The notes under the pieces were generated by a model. The model saw nothing but the letters and a program-made list of their open reading frames with translations, did no database searches and had not been told where the DNA came from. Both the position numbers and the translations under genes were made by a program. Below are positions 1 to 6,467 of a DNA stretch of 9,574 nt, one piece after another. Source of the DNA: Desulfobacteraceae bacterium (GTDB lineage: Bacteria; Desulfobacterota; Desulfobacteria; Desulfobacterales; JAABRJ01); assembly GCA_011390985.1 (NCBI GenBank), contig JAABRJ010000510.1:1-9574 (forward strand), read 5' to 3'. Each line of letters begins with the position of its first letter. Position 1 is the stretch's first letter.

Positions 1-2
1 CC

Positions 3-1940
3 CTGGACGCGCTTCTCGACGAGGTCGGCACAGCCGGGTGTCAGGCCGGGCCTGACATTCAGCAGGGGGTGCGCCTGTGTCGCGCAGACCGCTGGCACGA
101 AGCGGCCGCGCTGTTGGAGCAATACCTCACCGCGCTGCCGGCGGACGCGCCCGGGGCCTGGGATGCCTGCGCCGAAGCCGGTCTTTTTCTGCGCGCCCAC
201 TGCCTATTTAAAACCCAGGCATCCGGAGATGCCATCGCCCGGCTGGAGGCGGCGCAGCTCTTTCAGGACGCCATCAACCTGTTTCCGCAGTCCCGGCTGC
301 TGCCCTACGCGCTGACCGCCCTGGGCAACACCGCCCTGGCGCTGAACAATTTCGAGGAGGCCAGGGGGTATTTCAAACTGGTATTAAACCGCTACCCTGA
401 TTATCGCGGGACCCCGGAGGCGCTGCTGGGGCAGGGGCGGGTGCACGTCGAAAAGAAAAATCACAGTGCCGCCGTCGCCGCCTTTCGCAAAATCATCGAC
501 GATTACCCCGGCTCGCAGCCGGTTGTCGAGGCCAAGATGGCCCTGGGGCAAACCCTGTATGCCACCAACCACCTGTTGGAGGCCATTGCCGTATTGAGCG
601 AAATCCGGGCCGACAGCCCGCGTCGGGTTTTCGCATCCCCTGATCTGCTGGTTTGTCTGGGCAACGCCTACTACCAGACCGGACAACTGGAAAACGCCTG
701 TCAGACCCTGGCCGCGGCCTTCAATGCCTTTCCGGAAAACGGCCAGAACCACATCCTGTTGACCCGCATCGGGGATATCTACCGGGATCTCGGTCAGACC
801 GCCAAGGCCCTGCCGTTCTACCGGCTGGTGCGCGAACGGTTCCCGGGAACCGACGGCGATCTGATCAGCTCCCTGCGGGAGGCCGAGGCAATCGCCGACG
901 GCACCGAAAAGGAAAAGATCTACCGCATGATCGTGGCGGAATATCCGGACAACCCGCTCTCAAACCTCGCCCTCGTCAGCCTGGCCGAGCATTTCAGCGG
1001 CGCGGGCGAGGACGAGAAAAGCATCGCCACCATCCGCTCGTTTTTCGACAAATACCCGCGTGAACTGACCCAGGAAGCCGCTTTTATCTTCCAGGAGGCT
1101 TATCAGCGTGTGTTCAATCGGCTGGCGGCTGCGGAAGACTACCCCGGCATTCTGGAGCGTTTCGAAGCGGACCGGGCGATCCTGAAGAAAGTTGAGAGCC
1201 CCGACCTCTTCCACGCGGCCGGAAAAGCCTATCTCCAGGCCCTGCTTTACCGCCAGGCTGCCGAGGCCCTGGGGACCGCCCACGATCTGTACCTGTCAAG
1301 CCGGCGCCCGGCGGAACTGGATTTCGAATTGGGTGCGGCGCTTCAGGCCGCCGGCAACTCCGCCAGGGCCCTGCCGTTTCTCGAGACCTTCCTGCAAAAG
1401 ACGCCCGACGCGCCGCACGCCGCAGAAGCCAGCTACCGCTGCGGGCAGATCTTGGTTGCCGACAACGTCTACGACAAGGCGCTGACCCGTTTTCAAACTG
1501 CGCTGGCGCGCGCGGCCGGGCAGCATGATCGGGGGCTGGCGCTTATGGGGATGGCCGAGGCCTATCGCGGGCTGAAGCGTCCGCAGCCCGCCGCTGAGAG
1601 CCTGGTCAAGGCCATCAACCATCTGGCGGGTGCGTCCGATAACGCCTACGAGACGCTTTTCACGGCCTACCGCCGCCTGGGAGAGGTCTACCTGGAGCTG
1701 GGGGCGCTTGACAAGGCGGCCGATGCGCTGGCGATGGCCTTGAAGTTCACCGATCAGCCCCAAAAGTATCCGGACCTGCGCTTTCTTCTGGGGGAGACCT
1801 ACCAGAAGAGCGCCGCAGTCGAACAGGCCCGGCTGGCCTTCCGGGAGGTTGCGGCCAGCGATGACCCCTTCTGGGCGCGCCTGGCCGAGGAGGCCCTGCG
1901 GCAGCTGGCCATTGAGGGCAAGCTGGGGCGGGACGCCTGA
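3..1940 (+). CDS. TPR-repeat protein, 5'-truncated by window edge
   Basis: The reading frame is open from the first bases of the window with no stop, and the upstream codons look coding. The GTG at 69 is therefore probably internal, and 645 C-terminal residues are visible. The protein is almost entirely helical repeats of the TPR type. Clear units include those around 331-400 (LGNTALALNNFEEARGYFK), 645-720 (LGNAYYQTGQLENACQTL), 760-830 (IGDIYRDLGQTAKALPFY), 1320-1390 (LGAALQAAGNSARALPFLE) and 1677-1745 (LGEVYLELGALDKAADAL). Many units end in the YP or FP turn usual in such arrays. It closes with a W-x-x-L-A-type helix near 1870-1910. No transmembrane segment or enzymatic motif is seen in the visible part. 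TPR arrays are protein-protein interaction scaffolds; its partner is unknown. It lies 76 bases before the sigma-54 activator gene and is probably cotranscribed with it, so a role in flagellar regulation or assembly is possible but only inferred. An N-terminal domain or signal peptide may lie outside the window. Confidence 0.85.
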   Translation: MDALLDEVGTAGCQAGPDIQQGVRLCRADRWHEAAALLEQYLTALPADAPGAWDACAEAGLFLRAHCLFKTQASGDAIARLEAAQLFQDAINLFPQSRLLPYALTALGNTALALNNFEEARGYFKLVLNRYPDYRGTPEALLGQGRVHVEKKNHSAAVAAFRKIIDDYPGSQPVVEAKMALGQTLYATNHLLEAIAVLSEIRADSPRRVFASPDLLVCLGNAYYQTGQLENACQTLAAAFNAFPENGQNHILLTRIGDIYRDLGQTAKALPFYRLVRERFPGTDGDLISSLREAEAIADGTEKEKIYRMIVAEYPDNPLSNLALVSLAEHFSGAGEDEKSIATIRSFFDKYPRELTQEAAFIFQEAYQRVFNRLAAAEDYPGILERFEADRAILKKVESPDLFHAAGKAYLQALLYRQAAEALGTAHDLYLSSRRPAELDFELGAALQAAGNSARALPFLETFLQKTPDAPHAAEASYRCGQILVADNVYDKALTRFQTALARAAGQHDRGLALMGMAEAYRGLKRPQPAAESLVKAINHLAGASDNAYETLFTAYRRLGEVYLELGALDKAADALAMALKFTDQPQKYPDLRFLLGETYQKSAAVEQARLAFREVAASDDPFWARLAEEALRQLAIEGKLGRDA

Positions 1941-2016
1941 GGGCCATGGGTACAGGAAAGGAACCGGCGCCCTGAACGCTGCCGGAGATCGCCACCACCA
2001 TCCGGTCTGAAGGACC

Positions 2017-3375
2017 ATGACGCCAAACTGCCAGATCCTCATAGCGGAGGAAAACCATAAGGAGCGGGCCGCACTGGGCCGGCTGCTGGAAGCGTGGGGC
2101 TATCCCGTGACAACCGCCATTGACGGCAACGACGCGCTCCGCAAACTCCAGGAGCAGCCGTTTCGGCTGGTGATCGCCGGCAGCCGCCTGCCCGGCTGCG
2201 GAAGCCTGGAACTGCTGCGCCAGGCTTTGGCCCAAAATGACGCCCCGGCTGTCGTGATGCTTTCCGGCCAGGCCTGTGTCGATGAGGCCGTGGCCGTGAT
2301 GAAAGCCGGGGCCTTGGATTTCATGATCAAACCGGTGGACCCGGAGCAGCTGAAGCTGCGTGTTGACGGCGTCATGGCTGCCGACAGGGGGGGGCTTGAC
2401 CCCGATCGCCGGCGCTCCGCGGAGCGCGCGATTGTCACCCGGGACCCGTTCATGCAGCGCATGCTGACCCTTGCCGAGCAGGTGGCCGACAGCCGTGCGG
2501 CTGTTTTGATCCAGGGCGAGAGCGGCACCGGCAAAGAGCTTCTAGCCCGCTTCATACACGCCCGCAGCCAACGCCGGGAAGGCCCTTTCCGGGCCATCAA
2601 CTGTGGTGCGCTGCCCGAGTCTCTGCTGGAAAGCGAGCTCTTTGGCTACGAAAAAGGCGCGTTTACCGGTGCTTTCGGCCGGAAAACGGGGATTTTCGAA
2701 CAGGCCCAGGGCGGGACCCTGCTGCTCGATGAAATCACCGAGATGGCCTTTCATCTGCAATCGCGTCTGCTCCGGGTGCTCCAGGAAGGGGAGGTCGACC
2801 GCGTCGGCGGCACCCGGCCGGTCAAGCTTGACGTGCGCGTGATTGCCACCACCAACCGTGACATCAAAGCCGCCGTGGCCGAGGGCGTCTTTCGGGAAGA
2901 CCTATTTTACCGCCTCAACGTCATCCCCTTGAAGATTCCACCCTTGCGCGCCCGCATGGCCGATCTGCCGCTCCTGGTCCGGCATTTCATCGAAAAATAC
3001 AACCAGATTGACGGACGGTCCGTCAAGAATTTGACTGACGATGCCGTTGAAAGGCTCGCGCAGCTGCCTTTCAACGGCAATGTGCGCGAGCTGGAGAACC
3101 TCGTCGAGCGGGCGGTGCTGCTGACCCGCGGGGAGACGATCACGGTCGACGACCTGCTGCTCGAAGACGGCCCGGGGCTGGCCGAAAACCCGCCAGCAGC
3201 CGACCCGGCCGCACCTGAGCCGTTGCCGGGGCCTCTGCGCGAGGCGGAGCGCCGGCTTATTTTGCGGGCCCTCGATCACACCGACGGCAATCGCACCCAC
3301 GCGGCCAAAGTCCTCGGCATCAGCGTCCGCACCCTGCGCAACAAGCTCAACGAATATCAGGAAAAGAGTTTCTGA
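2017..3375 (+). CDS. Sigma-54 activator, FlrC/FlbD/FleR type, degenerate receiver
   Basis: This 452-residue protein has three parts. The receiver domain (about 5-120) is followed by a sigma-54 AAA+ domain with Walker A GESGTGKE (167-174), the sigma-54 contact loop GAFTGA (214-219), Walker B GGTLLLDE (232-239) and an arginine-finger region REDLFYRLN (293-301). A Fis-type helix-turn-helix lies at the C-terminus (about 411-447). The ending GISVRTLRNKLNEY resembles flagellar activators FlrC, FlbD and FleR more than NtrC. Such proteins remodel RNA polymerase-sigma-54 at class III or similar flagellar promoters. In the receiver the acidic pair is E11-E12, and S83 and K105 are retained, but the phosphoacceptor position is G55 (codon GGC, 2179-2181) in the context VIAGSRLPG, where VITDxRMPG is usual. 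It therefore probably cannot be phosphorylated in the normal way. FleQ is another flagellar activator with a degenerate receiver, but the LFRSL c-di-GMP motif of FleQ is not seen here. The ATG is forced by an in-frame TGA at 2008; its AAGGA (2010-2014) sits only 2 bases from the ATG. Confidence 0.93.
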   Translation: MTPNCQILIAEENHKERAALGRLLEAWGYPVTTAIDGNDALRKLQEQPFRLVIAGSRLPGCGSLELLRQALAQNDAPAVVMLSGQACVDEAVAVMKAGALDFMIKPVDPEQLKLRVDGVMAADRGGLDPDRRRSAERAIVTRDPFMQRMLTLAEQVADSRAAVLIQGESGTGKELLARFIHARSQRREGPFRAINCGALPESLLESELFGYEKGAFTGAFGRKTGIFEQAQGGTLLLDEITEMAFHLQSRLLRVLQEGEVDRVGGTRPVKLDVRVIATTNRDIKAAVAEGVFREDLFYRLNVIPLKIPPLRARMADLPLLVRHFIEKYNQIDGRSVKNLTDDAVERLAQLPFNGNVRELENLVERAVLLTRGETITVDDLLLEDGPGLAENPPAADPAAPEPLPGPLREAERRLILRALDHTDGNRTHAAKVLGISVRTLRNKLNEYQEKSF

Positions 3376-3396
3376 CCTCGCTATTTTTGCGCCTCT

Positions 3397-3427
3397 CGGA
3401 AGAGGGCGGTCGCCCCTTCCGCGTTTT
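3397..3427 (+). terminator. Possible intrinsic terminator after activator gene
   Basis: Arms 3397-3408 and 3411-3421 can form a stem of about ten base pairs (CGGAAG plus GGGC) with one bulged A at 3403 and a four-base GGTC loop. A run of four T follows two bases later (3424-3427). It lies 21 bases after the activator stop and before the sigma-54 promoter, which suits separation of the two transcripts. The T run is short, so termination may be partial. Confidence 0.45.
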
Positions 3428-3506
3428 GCAGCGCTCACGCGGCCCTTCCTGACGACACCGCCCGCACGCTGGCTGGCCTGGGATAGCGGTCCGGGGCGTT
3501 CATAAT

Positions 3507-3523
3507 TCGGCACGGGGATTGCT
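3507..3523 (+). promoter_or_regulatory. Sigma-54 (-24/-12) promoter for flgB operon
   Basis: The sequence TCGGCACGGGGATTGCT matches the sigma-54 consensus YTGGCACGNNNNTTGCW at nearly every position, the main difference being C for T just before the GG. The GG at 3509-3510 and GC at 3521-3522 are separated by exactly ten bases, as required. Transcription should start about 12 bases downstream, near 3534, giving a leader of roughly 64 bases before flgB. The gene just upstream encodes a sigma-54 activator with a GAFTGA loop, so it is the natural candidate regulator. No convincing upstream activator site was seen between 3428 and 3506. Confidence 0.88.
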
Positions 3524-3545
3524 TTAACCCTCTGGCGAACAGGTC

Positions 3546-3570
3546 GGCCGGCAAGTTTTTCATGCCGGTC
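3546..3570 (+). promoter_or_regulatory. Dyad / hairpin in the flgB leader
   Basis: GGCCGGCA (3546-3553) and TGCCGGTC (3563-3570) can pair over eight positions (seven Watson-Crick, one G-U) around a nine-base loop AGTTTTTCA. Its centre lies about 24 bases downstream of the predicted transcription start, and its end is 13 bases before the flgB ribosome site. It may be an mRNA hairpin or a DNA site for the activator; the sequence alone does not decide. The T run is inside the loop, so it is not a terminator. Confidence 0.4.
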
Positions 3571-3583
3571 CCCGGAAATTTCC

Positions 3584-3590
3584 AAAGGAG
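3584..3590 (+). promoter_or_regulatory. Ribosome binding site deciding flgB start
   Basis: AAAGGAG lies seven bases before the ATG at 3598. The in-frame ATG at 3562 is inside the leader dyad and has no comparable site, so 3598 is preferred. Confidence 0.85.
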
Positions 3591-3597
3591 CGCTCAG

Positions 3598-4002
3598 ATG
3601 GCAGAGATGTTTATTTTTGACGACACCACCCGGCTGCTCGGCAAGGCCATGGGCGTCACCGCCAAACGGCACGCCCTGATCGCCGGCAATATCGCCAATC
3701 TCGACACGATCGGCTACCGGCCCCAAGATCTGGACTTTCAAAAGACCCTGGATTCCGTCATGGCCGACGGGCACAGGAAAATCGCGACCCCCAATGCCCG
3801 TCATCTGCCGGCGGCCGCAGCGGTCCGCACGGCCCGTTGCGGCGTTACGGAGGGCGAGGCCGGTCCGGGGTTGGATTCGGTCAATATCGACCGTGAGATG
3901 ACGCACCTGATGGAAAACAACATCCAATACCGCAGCAGTGTCGAACTGCTCCTGCGCAAGATCGGGATGCTGCGCCAGGCCATAACCGAAGGAGGACAAT
4001 AA
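3598..4002 (+). CDS. flgB: Flagellar basal-body rod protein FlgB
   Basis: FlgB is a proximal rod subunit of the flagellar drive shaft. It is exported by the flagellar type III apparatus without a cleaved signal and assembles above FliE and the MS ring. The 134-residue product has the usual family length. It carries the N-terminal rod-family motif NIANLDTIGYR (31-41) and a C-terminal amphipathic helix (about 95-130, VNIDREMTHLMENNIQYR) of the kind that packs against the N-terminal helix in rod proteins. Starting at 3598 rather than 3562 removes 12 residues that do not fit the family and uses the strong AAAGGAG. It is the first gene after the sigma-54 promoter. Its TAA overlaps the flgC ATG by one base (TAATG), which favours coupled translation. 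Confidence 0.96.
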   Translation: MAEMFIFDDTTRLLGKAMGVTAKRHALIAGNIANLDTIGYRPQDLDFQKTLDSVMADGHRKIATPNARHLPAAAAVRTARCGVTEGEAGPGLDSVNIDREMTHLMENNIQYRSSVELLLRKIGMLRQAITEGGQ

Positions 4003-4436
4003 TGGAGCTCTTCAGGGCCCTCAATGTCAGTGCGTCCGGGCTGCACGCGCACCGCAGCAAGATGGACGTGATCGCCGAGAACCTGGCCAACACCGAAACG
4101 ACCCGCACCGAAGCCGGCGGCCCTTACCGCCGCAAGATGGTGGTGTTTGCGGCCAAACCGCTGGAGAGCTTCCGGGCGGTGTTCGATCGGCTGCGCGAAG
4201 ATGCCGGCGGTGTGGAAGTCAGCGAGGTGCTGCAAGCCCTCAACGAGCCCCGAATGGTCTACAATCCGGCTCACCCCGATGCCGACCCCGAGAGCGGCTA
4301 CGTGGCCATGCCCAACATCAACCTGTTGACCGAAATGGCCGACATGGTGGTGGCGCGGCGGTCATACGACGCCGGCGTGACCGCCTTTTCCACCACCCGC
4401 GGGATGATGCTCAAGGCTCTTGAGATCGGAAAATAA
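4002..4436 (+). CDS. flgC: Flagellar basal-body rod protein FlgC
   Basis: FlgC is the second proximal rod subunit, exported through the flagellar secretion channel. The 144 residues match the usual length. The motif NLANTETTRTEAGGPYRRK (27-45) is the FlgC version of the rod-family signature. The NPAHPDADPESGYVAMPN stretch (88-105) and the C-terminal helix DMVVARRSYDAGVTAFSTT (114-132) are also typical. GGAGG at 3991-3995, inside the end of flgB, lies six bases before the ATG. Nothing is unusual in the protein. Confidence 0.97.
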   Translation: MELFRALNVSASGLHAHRSKMDVIAENLANTETTRTEAGGPYRRKMVVFAAKPLESFRAVFDRLREDAGGVEVSEVLQALNEPRMVYNPAHPDADPESGYVAMPNINLLTEMADMVVARRSYDAGVTAFSTTRGMMLKALEIGK

Positions 4437-4465
4437 TCCGATCCGCCGGACTGAAAGGACTGCGT

Positions 4466-4756
4466 ATGAACGGGATTAAAATCGACACCCCTGCCACGGC
4501 CCTGCCGCTTTCAAACGGGCGGGGGGCACTGCAGCGGTCGGAAGGCTTCAACGACACCCTCAAGAGCGCCATCGGGGAAGTCAACCAGTTGCAGCAGGCC
4601 GCCGACGGGGCTGCCGAAAAGGTGGTTCGCGGGGAGATCGGCATCCATGAAGGAATGTTGGCAATGAGCAAGGCGGATCTCTCCTTGCGTTTGATGCTCC
4701 AGGTCCGCAACAAGGCCATGGACGCCTACCGGGAAATCATGCAGATGTCGGTCTAA
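4466..4756 (+). CDS. fliE: Flagellar hook-basal body protein FliE
   Basis: FliE is the small rod-base protein joining the MS ring and export gate to the rod built by FlgB and FlgC. At 96 residues it has family length. The N-terminal 27 residues are variable. The conserved part runs from FNDTLKSAIGEVNQLQQAA (28-46) through the G-E-x-G-I-H-E-x-M-x-A-M-x-K-A-D-L segment (56-72) to LMLQVRNKAMDAYREIMQM (76-94), which is characteristic. GAAAGGA at 4453-4459 stands six bases before the ATG. It follows flgC by 29 bases. Confidence 0.96.
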   Translation: MNGIKIDTPATALPLSNGRGALQRSEGFNDTLKSAIGEVNQLQQAADGAAEKVVRGEIGIHEGMLAMSKADLSLRLMLQVRNKAMDAYREIMQMSV

Positions 4757-4818
4757 GGTTCTCGGCAAGAAACAATGCCGCCGCCTTCCCAACCCCAAAC
4801 GACGAACGGCCGGCCGCT

Positions 4819-4837
4819 GACCGCCCTCGCTGCGGTC
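4819..4837 (+). promoter_or_regulatory. Small hairpin in the fliE-fliF gap
   Basis: GACCGC (4819-4824) and GCGGTC (4832-4837) are perfect inverted repeats around a seven-base loop. No T run follows, so it is unlikely to be a terminator. It may affect mRNA processing or stability between the small rod genes and fliF, or be chance in GC-rich DNA. Nothing else stands out in the 127-base gap, and no clear promoter is seen there. Confidence 0.3.
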
Positions 4838-4883
4838 CCTGCCCCGGCCTGATGAACCTCAGCGAATCAACGGACCAGCCAGA

Positions 4884-6467
4884 ATGAATTCGGCTCTGCA
4901 ACAGATCGTGCACCTCTTCCGCGCCATGCCCCTTGCGCGCAGGCTTCTGATGGCGGCCGTGTCTTTGACGGTGCTGGGGGGCTTCGGCCTCATGTTTTTT
5001 TGGGCCAACCGGATTGAATACCAGCCGGTCTTCACGGGGCTTTCCGCGGAGGACGCCGCCCAGATCGTCGAGAAACTCAAGGAACAGCGGGTCCCCTACC
5101 GGCTGGACGGCGGCGGCAGCATCATCCTGGCGCCGGCCGAGAGGGTCTACGAAATTCGTCTCTCCATGGCCGGCGCGGGCATTCCCAAGGGCGGCGCCGT
5201 AGGCTTTGAAATCTTCAACCAAACCGAGTTCGGCACCACCGAATTCGTTCAGAAGCTCAATTTCCAGCGCGCCCTGCAGGGGGAACTGGCCCGCACCATC
5301 CGGGATTTCAGAGAGGTCGACGACGCCAAGGTGATGATCGTGATGCCCAAGGAGTCGGTGTTTGTCGAGGAGGCCCGGCCGCCGTCGGCATCGGTGCTGC
5401 TCAAGCTGCGCTCCAGTCTTTCGCCCGAAAAGGTCAGCGCCGTCGTGCACCTGGTGGCCAGCGCGGTGGAAGGGCTCGAACCCGACCGGGTCACCGTGGT
5501 GGACACCCTGGGCAAGGTGCTTTCCCAGGGCGGCGGCGAGGAGCACAAGGCCGGCACTCTGGCCGCCAGTCAGCTGGAATACCGTAAAAGCTACGAGCAG
5601 GACCTGACCCACCGGATCCAGACCATGCTGGAGCAGATCGTCGGCAAGGGCCGGGCCATCGTGCGGGTTAACGCCGAGATGGACTTCGACCAGGTGGAGA
5701 TCGACGAGGAGATCTACGATCCGGACAGCCAGGTGGTGCGCAGCCAGCAGAACGTGAACGAAAGCGCCAGCCGCAAATCCAGTCCCAACGCCAATGTTTC
5801 CAGTGTGGACCCCATCAACGCAGCCGGCGGCAGCTATAGCCGTGAAACCGCCGACAGCAGCTCGCGCCAGGATGAAACCGTCAACTTTGAAATCAGCCGG
5901 ACCGTCAAACGCACGGCTCGACCGGTGGGCAGCCTCAGCCGCCTTTCGGTGGCCGCGGTGCTGGACGGCAAATATGTATCCGCCGAGGAGGAAGGCCGGC
6001 TGGTTCGCCAATACGTGCCGCGAACGGCGGAGGAGTTGGCCCAGTTCTCCAAAATCGTCAAAAATGCCATGGGCTACAGTGCCGACCGCGAAGACCAGAT
6101 CTCGGTGGAATCCTTTCCCTTCTCGGACATGGAAGACCTGCAAGTGGAAAAACCCGAAGGGGTTGACTGGGTCCGGCTGGTGCGCCACTCCGGCCGCAGC
6201 CTGCTCAACGTCTTGCTGGTGCTGCTGGTATTTTTCTTCGTGGTCCGGCCGCTGCTGAAAACCATGCGGGACCTCAAAACCGAGGCGGTCAAGCCGGCCC
6301 TGGCCGGCGGTGAAAAAGGCCGGGCAGCCATCGCCAACGAACAGCGGGAGGCCCTGCCGGCGCCCGACCGCCTTTCCCCCCGGCAGCAGGCGGCCGAGCT
6401 GGCCCAGAATGATGTCGAAAAATCCGCGGGTCTCATCAAGGGCTGGCTGAACGAGTCTTCATCATGA
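4884..6467 (+). CDS. fliF: Flagellar MS-ring protein FliF
   Basis: FliF forms the MS ring in the inner membrane, the platform on which the flagellum is built and to which the rotor binds. The 527-residue product shows a first transmembrane helix (about 21-41), then the periplasmic ring-building domains. These contain GFEIFNQTEFGTTEFVQK (107-124), DRVTVVDTLGKVLS (201-214) and the NFEISRTVKRTARPVGSLSR stretch (334-353). A second transmembrane helix (about 438-455) follows, then a cytoplasmic tail. The tail ends in an ELAQNDVEKSAGLIKGWLNE helix (505-524), the usual FliG-binding element. The ATG at 4884 is the first possible start in the open frame, but no good ribosome site precedes it; only weak purine-rich bases are seen. 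The stop overlaps the fliG start by four bases (ATGA). Serine- and asparagine-rich residues 291-330 form the likely flexible loop of the ring. Confidence 0.97.
   Translation: MNSALQQIVHLFRAMPLARRLLMAAVSLTVLGGFGLMFFWANRIEYQPVFTGLSAEDAAQIVEKLKEQRVPYRLDGGGSIILAPAERVYEIRLSMAGAGIPKGGAVGFEIFNQTEFGTTEFVQKLNFQRALQGELARTIRDFREVDDAKVMIVMPKESVFVEEARPPSASVLLKLRSSLSPEKVSAVVHLVASAVEGLEPDRVTVVDTLGKVLSQGGGEEHKAGTLAASQLEYRKSYEQDLTHRIQTMLEQIVGKGRAIVRVNAEMDFDQVEIDEEIYDPDSQVVRSQQNVNESASRKSSPNANVSSVDPINAAGGSYSRETADSSSRQDETVNFEISRTVKRTARPVGSLSRLSVAAVLDGKYVSAEEEGRLVRQYVPRTAEELAQFSKIVKNAMGYSADREDQISVESFPFSDMEDLQVEKPEGVDWVRLVRHSGRSLLNVLLVLLVFFFVVRPLLKTMRDLKTEAVKPALAGGEKGRAAIANEQREALPAPDRLSPRQQAAELAQNDVEKSAGLIKGWLNESSS

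Noticed and set aside
69..71. GTG as true start of the TPR gene
   Set aside because: The same frame is open to the window edge with coding-like residues upstream and no clear ribosome site, so the gene most likely begins outside the window.
1953..1969. GG-N10-GC spacing before the activator gene
   Set aside because: Spacing fits sigma-54, but neither TGGCAC nor TTGC is present around it, so it is most likely chance.
3562..3597. Longer flgB starting at ATG 3562
   Set aside because: The extra 12 residues do not fit FlgB, the ATG lies in the leader dyad, and the strong AAAGGAG points to 3598.
2902..3999. Antisense open frame (365 residues) across the end of the activator gene, the promoter gap and flgB
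   Set aside because: It crosses the sigma-54 promoter and two real genes on the other strand and has no recognisable domain.
4762..4779. Sigma-54-like sequence CTCGGCAAGAAACAATGC after fliE
   Set aside because: The spacing between GG and GC is 11 rather than 10 bases, and the -12 part lacks TTGC.
4737..6188. Long antisense open frame (483 residues) opposite fliF
   Set aside because: Shadow of fliF codon bias; composition is unlike a real protein and no motif is seen.
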